Shown one piece after another: positions 15,511 through 22,611 of a DNA stretch of 22,611 nt (position 1 is its first letter; every line of letters begins with the position of its first letter). Position numbers and translations under genes: made by a program. Below the pieces are notes generated by a model that was given only the letters and a program-made list of their open reading frames with translations, searched no databases and was not told the DNA's origin. The DNA is from Flavobacteriales bacterium (GTDB lineage Bacteria; Bacteroidota; Bacteroidia; Flavobacteriales; UA16): NCBI GenBank assembly GCA_030831885.1, contig JAURKF010000313.1, positions 1-22,611 on the forward strand, read 5' to 3'.

Positions 15511-16085
15511 AAAAGTTGGAGTGCCTTGTAAACTTTCTGAACCGGAAGGCCCATAACATTGAAGTACGATCCTTCCAGTCGGTCGATACCAATCAGTCCA
15601 ATCCAGTCTTGGGCACCATACGAACCAGCCTTGTCGAATGGCGCGTAATTATCTACGTAGTGGACAATTTCCTTTTGGTTGAGCGTTGAAAAATGAACCC
15701 GCGTACAATCCCAAAGAAGTTCTGTTTTTTGAATACTCATGATGGAAACACCGGTATAAACATCATGCATTTGGCCACTGAGCATTTCAAGCATGTCAAT
15801 GGCTTCCGAGCGGTCTGCCGGTTTGTTGAGGACCCTGTCTTTGATCCAAACAATGGTATCGGCTGTAATGACCAAATCATCTTCCTTCATTTCTGAGCGA
15901 AAAGCATCGGCTTTTTTTGCTGCCAAATGAAGAGGTATGAACTCTCGCTGCAAATGCTGCGGAAAATCCTCATCTACCTCCTTGGTCCATAGTTCGAATT
16001 CTAGGCCTAATCCGGCCAATAATTGCTGCCTGCGCGGGCTCTTAGAGGCTAGTTTTATTCGTTTGCTACTCAGGTTTTCAAACAT
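15507..16085 (-). CDS. maf: Maf family nucleoside triphosphate pyrophosphatase (YhdE-like, dTTP/UTP)
   Basis: From the ATG at 16085 this is a 192-aa enzyme; a TTG 15 bases upstream would add five residues before the normal Maf start. Maf proteins hydrolyse non-canonical or excess nucleotides (dTTP, UTP, m5UTP and similar) to the monophosphate and pyrophosphate. The diagnostic LASKSPRRQQLL loop starts near residue 12, ADTIV carries the metal-binding aspartate, and the late block DKAGSYGAQDWIG followed by EGSYFNVMGLP marks the YhdE/dTTPase branch rather than YceF. Cytoplasmic. It is transcribed toward the barrel gene, sharing 4 bases at the stops, and is divergent from guaA with 110 bases between starts. 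Confidence 0.93.
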   Translation of the reverse strand: MFENLSSKRIKLASKSPRRQQLLAGLGLEFELWTKEVDEDFPQHLQREFIPLHLAAKKADAFRSEMKEDDLVITADTIVWIKDRVLNKPADRSEAIDMLEMLSGQMHDVYTGVSIMSIQKTELLWDCTRVHFSTLNQKEIVHYVDNYAPFDKAGSYGAQDWIGLIGIDRLEGSYFNVMGLPVQKVYKALQLF

Positions 16086-16182
16086 GCCACCAAGGTGCAA
16101 CGCTTTATGAAAACTTGCTAGGCCATAATAAGATTTTCTTCACAACCTTTCCAAATTTGGCGCGCTGTGCTGCGGCACTTCG

Positions 16183-16190
16183 TTAATTTC
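16183..16190 (+). promoter_or_regulatory. Weak candidate -7 box for guaA
   Basis: TTAATTTC (4 of 6 fixed bases of TAnnTTTG) ends 5 bases before the guaA ATG. A TTTG at 16156-16159 lies 23 bases upstream and could be the -33 partner, the only gene here where a plausible pair is seen. If used, the transcript would be nearly leaderless. Confidence 0.3.
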
Positions 16191-16195
16191 GCACG

Positions 16196-17728
16196 ATGCA
16201 TCAATCGATTATCATTCTCGATTTCGGGTCGCAAGTCACGCAGTTAATTGCCCGCAGGGTGCGTGAGCTGAATATCTATTGTGAAATTCATCCCTGGAAT
16301 AAAATTCCTGCCTTGAATGAATCAGTACGCGGTGTTATTCTTTCCGGAAGTCCCTATTCTGTGCATCAGGATGGTGCACCCATGCCCGACCTGTCTGAGG
16401 TGCTTGGAAAATGGCCGGTATTGGGTATTTGCTACGGAGCGCAGTTGCTTGCCAAACTGAATGGAGGTGAAGTTGTGCGATCAACACATCGCGAATATGG
16501 ACGCGCGCAACTTGTGTCGCCACGCCCCGAATCACCATTGATGAGAAATATCCCCAACGACTCACAGGTGTGGATGTCGCACGGAGATACCATCGTGAAT
16601 GCAGGTCCAAACGCTCATGTCATCTGTTCTTCGGGAGATGTGGCCGTTGCGGGATATGAACGAACCGATGTAAAAGCCTTTGGAGTTCAATTTCACCCCG
16701 AAGTATATCATAGCCTGGATGGCACTCAGTTGCTGCGCAACTTCGTGGTCGATGTATGCGGCTGCAGCCAGGATTGGACCCCACTTTCATTTGTGGATGA
16801 AACAGTATCTGAGTTGAAATCGCGCATTGGAAAAGATGTGGTGATTATGGGATTGAGCGGCGGCGTTGATTCTACAGTTGCTGCCGTGCTCATTCAGCGT
16901 GCAATAGGTGATAACCTCCATTGCATTTTTGTTGATAATGGGCTTTTGCGAAAGAACGAATTTCACGATGTGTTGGAGAGCTATAAGGAGCTTGGGTTGA
17001 ATGTTACGGGAGTGGATGCTTCACAACAGTTTTATGCTGCCCTAAGTGGAATTTCAGATCCGGAATTAAAAAGGAAGGCGATTGGAAAGTCATTTATCGA
17101 CGTTTTCGACGATGCCTCCAAAAAGCATGAAGCTGCGCGTTGGCTAGGTCAGGGTACTATTTATCCCGACGTTATTGAATCAGTATCGCATTCAGGTGGG
17201 CCTTCGCAAACTATAAAGAGTCACCATAATGTGGGTGGACTGCCTGATTACATGAAGCTTCAGGTAGTGGAGCCGCTGCGGTTGTTGTTTAAAGATGAGG
17301 TGCGCAGAGTGGGCAGGGCACTCGATATTCCATCCTCGATTCTGGAACGCCATCCCTTTCCCGGTCCTGGATTGGGCATTCGCATACTCGGTGACATTAC
17401 GCCGGAGAAAGTGCAGTTACTACAAGATGCAGATCATATCTGGATCGAGTCATTAAAGTCGAGTGGCTTGTATACCGAAGTTTGGCAGGCAGGTGCTATT
17501 CTGCTGCCCGTGTATAGTGTGGGTGTAATGGGCGATGAACGCACGTATGAGCGCACAGTAGCTTTGCGTGCAGTAACCAGCACGGATGGAATGACGGCAG
17601 ATTGGTCGAGGCTGCCACATGATTTCATGGCAAAAGTTTCGAATGAAATTATCAATAAGGTCAAGGGGATAAACCGTGTGGTGTATGATATCAGCTCGAA
17701 ACCCCCTGCAACCATAGAATGGGAATAA
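16196..17728 (+). CDS. guaA: GMP synthase (glutamine-hydrolysing)
   Basis: This 510-aa two-domain enzyme converts XMP to GMP using ATP and ammonia from glutamine. The class I glutamine amidotransferase domain (about 1-190) has the triad Cys79 (GICYGAQ), His167 and Glu169 (QFHPEV). The ATP pyrophosphatase domain begins near 195, with the PP-loop SGGVDS at 221-226. [11 protein letters not shown] and [11 protein letters not shown] follow, and the C-terminal dimerisation domain includes [14 protein letters not shown] and ends PPATIEWE. Nothing is missing and length is normal. Cytoplasmic. It starts 110 bases from divergent maf and is followed after 37 bases by a LysM protein gene that has its own -7-like box. 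No purine riboswitch or attenuator is visible in the short upstream space. Confidence 0.97.
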   Translation: MHQSIIILDFGSQVTQLIARRVRELNIYCEIHPWNKIPALNESVRGVILSGSPYSVHQDGAPMPDLSEVLGKWPVLGICYGAQLLAKLNGGEVVRSTHREYGRAQLVSPRPESPLMRNIPNDSQVWMSHGDTIVNAGPNAHVICSSGDVAVAGYERTDVKAFGVQFHPEVYHSLDGTQLLRNFVVDVCGCSQDWTPLSFVDETVSELKSRIGKDVVIMGLSGGVDSTVAAVLIQRAIGDNLHCIFVDNGLLRKNEFHDVLESYKELGLNVTGVDASQQFYAALSGISDPELKRKAIGKSFIDVFDDASKKHEAARWLGQGTIYPDVIESVSHSGGPSQTIKSHHNVGGLPDYMKLQVVEPLRLLFKDEVRRVGRALDIPSSILERHPFPGPGLGIRILGDITPEKVQLLQDADHIWIESLKSSGLYTEVWQAGAILLPVYSVGVMGDERTYERTVALRAVTSTDGMTADWSRLPHDFMAKVSNEIINKVKGINRVVYDISSKPPATIEWE

Positions 17729-17748
17729 ATTCTGTAGTTAGCTTTTAC

Positions 17749-17756
17749 GATATTTG
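17749..17756 (+). promoter_or_regulatory. Candidate -7 box that decides the LysM gene start
   Basis: GATATTTG (5 of 6 fixed bases of TAnnTTTG) ends 9 bases before the ATG at 17766. A possible TTG start at 17754 would lie within this box, arguing for the ATG. The heptamer ATATTTG also precedes the helicase and hemF genes. Confidence 0.38.
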
Positions 17757-17765
17757 CAGTGCTTT

Positions 17766-19268
17766 ATGAGATTTCTTATTCTGATATGTTTTCTCAGCTT
17801 CTGCGTGGTAATGCGGTCGCAAACACCCGATGAAGATAATCCGGTGTCGCACCATACAGTGGAGGCCGGTCAGACACTCTATTCAATTTCGAAATTGTAT
17901 AATGTCAGCGTTGAAGATTTGACCAAAGAAAATCCGGGTTCTGAGAATGGAATAGGAGTGGGGCAGCGACTCATCATCCCAGGTAAAGTGAAGGACGTTA
18001 GTTCTAAGAGTGAATATATTGTGCAGCCCGGCGATACGTATTACGGAATATCACGTTCATACGGGATTACTATTGAACAACTGAAGGGATTGAATAATGG
18101 TATGCCCGCTGGTCTAATAGCAGGCGACACGATTGTGGTGCCCGGATTTAAAGAATTGGTGCAGGACAAGCGGAAGCTGGAACCAACAGACGCTACCGAT
18201 TCTGCAAAAGTGGAAACAGATACACTTGAAATTGCGGTGATGTTGCCGTTTTTTGCTTCTACTCAGGACACGCTCGTATCGCGCGATTATCGCTTGCGCG
18301 AGGCAGCTATTCATCTGTACAGAGGTATTGTATCGGCCGCTGATTCGCTTGAGAAGTTTGGATTGAAGGCGAATATCCGTGTGTGGGACATCACGGAGAA
18401 TAATTCAAAAGTTCACAAGTTGCTCAGTGGAACAGAAATGGAAGGGGTTGATCTTGTTATCGGGCCTTTGTTTAAGGAGGCAATAGCCGAAGTACAAAAA
18501 TGGTGTTTGGAGAATGGGGCGCATATGGTAGTACCGGTGCAACAACCTAATCGCGTTCTGTTGAATGCGCCTGCACTTAGCAAGTCTGTTGCAGGTTCGG
18601 TTACACAATGGATGTCAATTGCTCGCTATGCTCATGAAAAGTTCGAATCCGATAATGTTGTGCTAATCGATTCAAAAATTTTGGACGATCGAAAACTGGT
18701 TGAATCTTTCAAAGAAGAGTGGTATAGATTGGTTAATGATAGCTTGAAAAAGGTGGTTGTATGTGATGACCTGTCTGACTTGAAAATTTCTACGCTGCTG
18801 CCGCAGGGCAAATGTCTTGTTGCGGTGCCAACCGGCGATAAAAAGGTAATTGCTGCAGTTTTTCGTTCGTTGGGTGGCCGTTCAGATATCGACGTGATTG
18901 GTTTGGAATCGTGGGATGATATGGAGTCTATTACCACCGGTCTGCGCAACAAGTATCATGTCTCATTCCCCAGTCAAACATTTCTAAATACAGATGATAG
19001 TTATGACTTAAGGTGGCGCAATAGCTATCGAAGAAAATTTTATTCTGAGCCAACCGATTTTTCGATTGTTGGCTATGATGTGCTATTGCACAGCGGTGCG
19101 GCATTGTTGAAATACGGCCATGATTTCCCTGCTCAATGGAAAGACGTGCAAGTGCACACAGTCGGTTCGGCATTCGACTATGTACAATCAGGGGCAGATG
19201 CCGGGTATGAAAACGCTGCCATCCAAATTATCCGCACAGAGAATTATCAGCTCACTCTGGCTAATTGA
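17766..19268 (+). CDS. Exported protein with two LysM domains and a type 1 periplasmic-binding-protein-like domain
   Basis: From the ATG at 17766 this is a 500-aa protein with a hydrophobic signal (RFLILICFLSFCVVM) and a likely cleavage before residue 20. LysM repeat 1 covers about 29-72 (HTVEAGQTLYSISKLYNVS to QRLIIPG) and LysM repeat 2 about 83-126 (YIVQPGDTYYGISRSYGIT to DTIVVPG). Residues about 155-495 form an alternating alpha/beta region: LEIAVMLPFF, GVDLVIGPLF, AHMVVPVQQP, NVVLIDSKILDD, IDVIGLESWDD and FSIVGYDVLLHSG. This looks like the two-lobed receptor/LivK-type binding fold. LysM binds peptidoglycan glycan, so the protein should sit on the wall in the periplasm. The binding lobe could sense a wall-derived or other ligand, or serve as a protein-protein module as in LpoA. 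It is 37 bases after guaA and 65 before hemF, likely its own unit. Confidence 0.88.
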   Translation: MRFLILICFLSFCVVMRSQTPDEDNPVSHHTVEAGQTLYSISKLYNVSVEDLTKENPGSENGIGVGQRLIIPGKVKDVSSKSEYIVQPGDTYYGISRSYGITIEQLKGLNNGMPAGLIAGDTIVVPGFKELVQDKRKLEPTDATDSAKVETDTLEIAVMLPFFASTQDTLVSRDYRLREAAIHLYRGIVSAADSLEKFGLKANIRVWDITENNSKVHKLLSGTEMEGVDLVIGPLFKEAIAEVQKWCLENGAHMVVPVQQPNRVLLNAPALSKSVAGSVTQWMSIARYAHEKFESDNVVLIDSKILDDRKLVESFKEEWYRLVNDSLKKVVVCDDLSDLKISTLLPQGKCLVAVPTGDKKVIAAVFRSLGGRSDIDVIGLESWDDMESITTGLRNKYHVSFPSQTFLNTDDSYDLRWRNSYRRKFYSEPTDFSIVGYDVLLHSGAALLKYGHDFPAQWKDVQVHTVGSAFDYVQSGADAGYENAAIQIIRTENYQLTLAN

Positions 19269-19323
19269 TTTCAATTGCGTGACAATCAGAAGCGCATCAC
19301 CCAAATAAACTTGCGCTCAAAAT

Positions 19324-19331
19324 CATATTTG
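19324..19331 (+). promoter_or_regulatory. Candidate -7 box almost touching the hemF start
   Basis: CATATTTG (5 of 6 fixed bases of TAnnTTTG) ends 2 bases before the hemF ATG at 19334, which would make the message leaderless. A second box, TAAACTTG at 19306-19313 (also 5 of 6), would leave a leader of about 15 bases, so the choice is open. Confidence 0.33.
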
Positions 19332-19333
19332 GT

Positions 19334-20224
19334 ATGGATAGACGGTTAATTGCGGAAGAGTTTCAAAGAATTCAAGCTGAGATTTGTTCTGGTTTGGAGG
19401 CAGAAGATGGCAAGGCCAAATTCTCAGAAGACCCTTGGGAGCACGAAACCGGAGGCGGAGGAATAACTCGAGTAATTAGCCATGGTGAGGTATTTGAAAA
19501 AGGCGGAGTGAACTATAGCGCAGTGGAGGGCAGTCTGCCACCGTTTATGAAGGAGAGAGTAAATGCCGAGGCTACTCGATTTTTTGCTACCGGCGTAAGT
19601 ATCGTAATCCATCCACACTCTCCCATGGTTCCTATCATCCACATGAATATTCGGTACTTCGAAACCGATGCCGGCGATTGCTGGTTTGGAGGCGGTATTG
19701 ACCTTACACCCATTTATGTCGTCGATTCCCAAGCGCACTATTTTCATTCGTGTATGAAGGATGTCTGTGATCGTTTTAATCCCGATAACTATGCACGGTT
19801 CAAACAATGGGCCGACGACTATTTCTTTATTTCGCATCGTAATGAGACACGTGGAATTGGTGGCATTTTCTTCGATTATCTGCGACCAAATGAATCTGCA
19901 CCGAAGGAGGAATTATTTGAGTTTGTGACCTCTGTTGGACGCACGTTTCTAAAAGCTTATCTTCCTATAGTGAGCGCAAATAAATCGTTGCCTTATCATG
20001 AGCAAAATAAGCAGTGGCAGCTCATTCGACGGGGGCGTTATGTCGAGTTCAATCTTGTTTACGATCGCGGAACACGTTTTGGGCTTGAAACAGGCGGACG
20101 AATCGAGTCCATATTGATGAGCCTGCCTGAGCACGCTTCTTGGATGTACAACCACCAGCTTATTGAAGGATGCGATGAGTATCTTTCATGGTCTAAGTTC
20201 CGCAAGGGAATTCAGTGGGCATAA
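19334..20224 (+). CDS. hemF: Oxygen-dependent coproporphyrinogen III oxidase
   Basis: This 296-aa enzyme carries out the O2-dependent oxidative decarboxylation of coproporphyrinogen III to protoporphyrinogen IX in heme synthesis. HemF hallmarks are W-E-H-E-TGGGGITRVI at about 35, GVNYSAVEG, PMVPIIHMNIRYFE, the signature WFGGGIDLTPIY, GIGGIFFDYL, and near the end RYVEFNLVYDRGTRFGLETGGRIESILMS (read in parts). The length matches bacterial HemF (about 300) and it is unrelated to the radical-SAM HemN. Cytoplasmic homodimer. Its presence implies aerobic or facultative growth. It stands alone between the LysM gene and a bidirectional hairpin, facing lolA. There is no ribosome-binding sequence before the ATG; a -7-like box is 2 bases away. 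Confidence 0.96.
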   Translation: MDRRLIAEEFQRIQAEICSGLEAEDGKAKFSEDPWEHETGGGGITRVISHGEVFEKGGVNYSAVEGSLPPFMKERVNAEATRFFATGVSIVIHPHSPMVPIIHMNIRYFETDAGDCWFGGGIDLTPIYVVDSQAHYFHSCMKDVCDRFNPDNYARFKQWADDYFFISHRNETRGIGGIFFDYLRPNESAPKEELFEFVTSVGRTFLKAYLPIVSANKSLPYHEQNKQWQLIRRGRYVEFNLVYDRGTRFGLETGGRIESILMSLPEHASWMYNHQLIEGCDEYLSWSKFRKGIQWA

Positions 20225-20262
20225 ATTCTACTCATGAATTGATTTAGTTAATACAAAATGAA

Positions 20263-20283
20263 AAGGGCCCCTGTGGGGCCCTT
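20263..20283. terminator. Bidirectional hairpin terminator between hemF and lolA
   Basis: A perfect 9-bp stem, AAGGGCCCC / GGGGCCCTT, closes on the three-base loop TGT. On the minus strand it is followed by TTCATTTTG, a serviceable T-rich tail for lolA. On the plus strand the tail is weaker (CGTATGGTTGTTTC). It sits 38 bases after hemF and 21 after lolA, so it probably ends both. Confidence 0.82.
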
Positions 20284-20304
20284 CGTATGGTTGTTTCAAT
20301 TGTT

Positions 20305-20955
20305 TTAGATTCGGTTATCGACTTCCTCAACGCCCGGAAACTTGCCTTTGTTGAAGATAAAATCACCATCTCCTATCTCAGTGGTTGTCTTAAAGTTCTT
20401 CACTTTGTAGGTCATAGTCGCATTTTCGCGAGTTTTGATTTCAACCTTGGTTACTTCCATTTTTGACTTGTCAATGTTGAGTACGATGGTGTGGTAAGCC
20501 TTACTCTTGGCATCATTCGGATATAAGGCAATCTGGTAACAACCTACACCATCAATCGTCGCATTGGCATTTTTCATTTCGTGCTTGAAGTTCTTTTCCC
20601 AAATGGTAAACATTTCGGATGGATCAAAACCTCCGTCTTTTACGTCGGCCAAATTGTCGATGGTCACTTCGTTGTTGTCTTTATTGTAGTTCCAAACAGT
20701 TTTGCCGTCGCACCAAATCTGGTAGCTGTTCATAGAAACGTAGTACTTCGATCCTTTGATTTTCACGTTGCCATTGAGCGTTTGGTTGGTTGACGTTTTC
20801 GGGTTGTTCAGTGTGTAAGTAAAATCGGCGGTGATAGTTTTGAAGGTTTTGGCCTTGGCCGATAGTTTGTCGAGAATGTCCTTGGATGTTTGTGCGTTTA
20901 GATTGTTTACGCAGATAGTCAATACAACCAGCGCGAGAGAAAAGAAATGTTTCAT
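20305..20955 (-). CDS. lolA: LolA-like outer-membrane lipoprotein carrier protein
   Basis: This 216-aa periplasmic protein has a signal peptide (cleavage near NLNA, residue 21) and a single LolA-type half-barrel: DILDKLSAKAKTFKTITADFTYTL, LNGNVKIKGSKYYVSMNS, IWCDGKTVWNYNKDNNEVTI and DGDFIFNKGKFPGVEEVD. LolA shuttles triacylated lipoproteins from the LolCDE transporter to the outer membrane, and the LolA fold of Bacteroidota is sequence-divergent but serves that role by inference. Length is typical. It starts 10 bases after the ftsK stop, so both lie in one operon, an order common in this phylum. A bidirectional terminator follows. Two cysteines (IWCDG and GVGCYQ) might pair in the periplasm. 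Confidence 0.9.
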   Translation of the reverse strand: MKHFFSLALVVLTICVNNLNAQTSKDILDKLSAKAKTFKTITADFTYTLNNPKTSTNQTLNGNVKIKGSKYYVSMNSYQIWCDGKTVWNYNKDNNEVTIDNLADVKDGGFDPSEMFTIWEKNFKHEMKNANATIDGVGCYQIALYPNDAKSKAYHTIVLNIDKSKMEVTKVEIKTRENATMTYKVKNFKTTTEIGDGDFIFNKGKFPGVEEVDNRI

Positions 20956-20965
20956 GATGTATTTA

Positions 20966-22611
20966 TTAAACGTTCGAAGCGCCCGATTTCAAGAACTGGT
21001 CCAAAGAGACTTCGTCTGCAAATAAAACTTTCCGCCCTTTACTTCCTTCGAAAGGACCAATGATTCCTGCGGCTTCCAATTGGTCAACCAATCGGCCTGC
21101 GCGGTTGTATCCCAGCTTTAATTTTCTTTGCAACATCGAAGCACTGCCTTGCTGCGTCATTACAACAATTCTGGCAGCTTCCTCGAACAATTCGTCTCGG
21201 TCTTCGTCGGCAAAATTACCCATTTCCAATTGATTCTCATCAACCACTTCAGGAAGATAAAATGCGGTTGGGTAGGCCTGCTGATTACCAATGTAGTCTG
21301 TGATTTCTTCCACCTCGGGTGTATCCACGAAGCCGCACTGCAATCGTATCAGGTCATTACCTGTCGAGTAGAGCATGTCACCACGTCCAATAAGCTGCTC
21401 CGCCCCGCCAGTGTCGAGAATGGTGCGTGAGTCTATTTTGGAGGTAACACGGAAAGCAATGCGAGCCGGGAAGTTGGCTTTGATTGTTCCCGTAATAATA
21501 TTCACGGAAGGACGCTGGGTGGCTATGATCAGGTGGATCCCGATGGCGCGTGCCAGCTGAGCAAGTCGTGCAATGGGGGTTTCTACTTCACGGCCTGCCG
21601 TCATTATCAGGTCGGCAAACTCATCCACTACCAATACGATATATGGAAGATAGCGATGACCATTTTCCGGATTCAGTCGGCGCGCTACGAATTTACCATT
21701 GTATTCTTTGATATTACGACAACCTGCAGTCTTGAGAAGTTCGTAACGGTTATCCATTTCGATGCACAAGGACTGCAGTGTGCGCACCACCTTCTGCACG
21801 TCCGTAATGATGGCATCAGCTTCATTGGGCAGTTTGGCCAGGAAATGTCGTTCAATCTTGTTAAAGAGGGTGAGTTCGACTTTTTTCGGATCAACGAGTA
21901 CAAACTTGATTTCGGCCGGATGCTTTTTGTAAAGAAGTGAAACCAGAATAGCGTTCAACCCTACTGACTTTCCTTGCCCTGTGGCACCGGCCATGAGCAG
22001 GTGAGGCATCTTCGCAAGGTCCACCACAAAGTTTTCATTGGAGATGGTCTTTCCAAGTACAACCGGCAGCTCCATCTCGGCATTTTGAAATTTCTCGGAA
22101 TTGACCAGTGAGCGCATGCTTACTACGTCGGGCTTGGAGTTGGGCACCTCAATACCAATGGTTCCTTTACCGGGAATAGGTGCAATAATGCGTATTCCTA
22201 ATGCAGCAAGACTTAGGGCAATATCATCTTCCAGGTTTTTGATTTTGCTTATGCGAACACCCGGGGCCGGAATAATCTCGTACAGTGTTACGGTCGGCCC
22301 AATACTCGCTTTGATTTTTGCAATTTCAATTTTGTAGTGATTAAGGGTCTGAACGATTTTGTTTTTATTTTCTTCGAGTTCTTCCTTGTCAATCTGTGGA
22401 CCTTGCCCGCCGTGTGCTTTTAGCAAATCGATGGGCGGAAATGAGTAGCGCGATAAATCGAGGCGTGGGTCGAATGGGCCCAGCGACTCTATGTTACGTT
22501 GAATGTCTTCCTCGTTTAATTCTTCTTCAGCACCTTTTACCTCGACCGAAAAGTCTTCATCCATCTGTATGGTGGTAGAGCCTCCGGATTGTGTATGTTC
22601 GATAATTTCAG
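20966..22611 (-). CDS. ftsK: DNA translocase FtsK, C-terminal part (5' end beyond window)
   Basis: The minus strand is open from the window edge to a TAA at 20966, giving 547 visible codons; an ATG at 22564 is internal, because the frame continues 15 codons upstream without a stop. FtsK pumps DNA through the closing septum and activates dif recombination. Visible parts are the linker end, the alpha/beta motor with Walker A GATGQGKS (minus 21988-21965) preceded by MPHLLMA, Walker B VVDEFADLIM near 21601-21636, ATQRPSVNIITG, and DTGGAEQLIGRGDM. The C-terminal gamma winged helix (SASMLQRKLKLGYNRAGRLV, near 21080-21165) reads KOPS-type polar sequences in the family. The membrane-spanning N-terminus is outside the window. 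lolA follows 10 bases after the stop. Confidence 0.96.
   Translation of the reverse strand, partial: EIIEHTQSGGSTTIQMDEDFSVEVKGAEEELNEEDIQRNIESLGPFDPRLDLSRYSFPPIDLLKAHGGQGPQIDKEELEENKNKIVQTLNHYKIEIAKIKASIGPTVTLYEIIPAPGVRISKIKNLEDDIALSLAALGIRIIAPIPGKGTIGIEVPNSKPDVVSMRSLVNSEKFQNAEMELPVVLGKTISNENFVVDLAKMPHLLMAGATGQGKSVGLNAILVSLLYKKHPAEIKFVLVDPKKVELTLFNKIERHFLAKLPNEADAIITDVQKVVRTLQSLCIEMDNRYELLKTAGCRNIKEYNGKFVARRLNPENGHRYLPYIVLVVDEFADLIMTAGREVETPIARLAQLARAIGIHLIIATQRPSVNIITGTIKANFPARIAFRVTSKIDSRTILDTGGAEQLIGRGDMLYSTGNDLIRLQCGFVDTPEVEEITDYIGNQQAYPTAFYLPEVVDENQLEMGNFADEDRDELFEEAARIVVMTQQGSASMLQRKLKLGYNRAGRLVDQLEAAGIIGPFEGSKGRKVLFADEVSLDQFLKSGASNV

Noticed and set aside
16086..16100. TTG start for maf
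   Set aside because: Adds five residues not expected before the SPRR loop; the ATG at 16085 gives the normal Maf length.
17754..17765. TTG start for the LysM protein
   Set aside because: It overlaps the ATATTTG box and adds only MQCF before a good signal peptide; ATG at 17766 preferred.
19263..19286. Possible hairpin after the LysM gene (TTGATT ... AATCA)
   Set aside because: Short A/T stem with a long loop and no T tract; not a credible terminator.
1..22611. Mobile element, phage, CRISPR, toxin-antitoxin or defence system
   Set aside because: No transposase, integrase, terminal inverted repeats, regularly spaced repeats or short toxin-antitoxin pairs were seen. The helicase is a stand-alone IGHMBP2-like housekeeping type with no nuclease or other defence partner beside it.
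1..22611. tRNA or rRNA genes
   Set aside because: No cloverleaf with a T-arm GTTCGANTC-type core and CCA end, and no rRNA-like conserved segment, was found in the short intergenic spaces.

Overview
The window looks like ordinary chromosome from a member of the phylum Bacteroidota, most likely a Flavobacteriales-type marine or freshwater lineage. Four things point there: a secreted protein ending in a type IX secretion (gliding-motility-type, type B) C-terminal domain; TAnnTTTG-like -7 promoter boxes in place of an E. coli-type -10; an almost complete lack of Shine-Dalgarno sequences; and typical neighbours such as ftsK followed by lolA. I see no tRNA, rRNA, CRISPR array, insertion sequence, phage gene or recognisable defence cassette.

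Layout. 1-478 (minus) is the 5' part of a GNAT-like acetyltransferase cut by the window edge. 593-3602 (plus) is a two-gene unit: a small secreted protein of unknown function, then an 858-aa multidomain T9SS cargo protein, closed by a strong terminator. 3681-5549 (plus) is an IGHMBP2-like superfamily 1 helicase, meeting pcm (minus) tail to tail. Divergent from pcm is a Gfo/Idh/MocA oxidoreductase, then a lipoprotein and a polyprenyl-phosphate sugar-1-phosphate transferase that together look like an envelope-polysaccharide unit. hutH (minus, 9730-11199) converges on the transferase gene.

11350-15510 (plus) is a three-gene operon: a secreted M16 metalloprotease with intact zinc ligands, an M16-fold lipoprotein without them that carries an extra LolA-like C-terminal domain, and a predicted outer-membrane beta-barrel. 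maf (minus) overlaps the end of the barrel gene by 4 bases. Then come guaA, a LysM plus periplasmic-binding-fold protein, and hemF (all plus). A bidirectional hairpin follows, then lolA and the 3' part of ftsK (both minus), which runs off the right edge.

The window mixes housekeeping genes (guaA, hemF, maf, pcm, ftsK, lolA, hutH, helicase) with envelope genes (T9SS cargo, sugar transferase, M16 pair, barrel, LysM protein). The nearest thing to an undescribed system is the M16 / pseudo-M16-LolA-like / barrel operon, followed by the LysM-binding-protein fusion. A second theme is regulatory: most transcription units have a -7-like box only 2-20 bases before the start codon, which predicts very short or absent leaders. 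Several start codons were moved downstream on that basis: 6306, 7450, 16085 and 17766. All names rest on reading motifs by eye; no database search was run.
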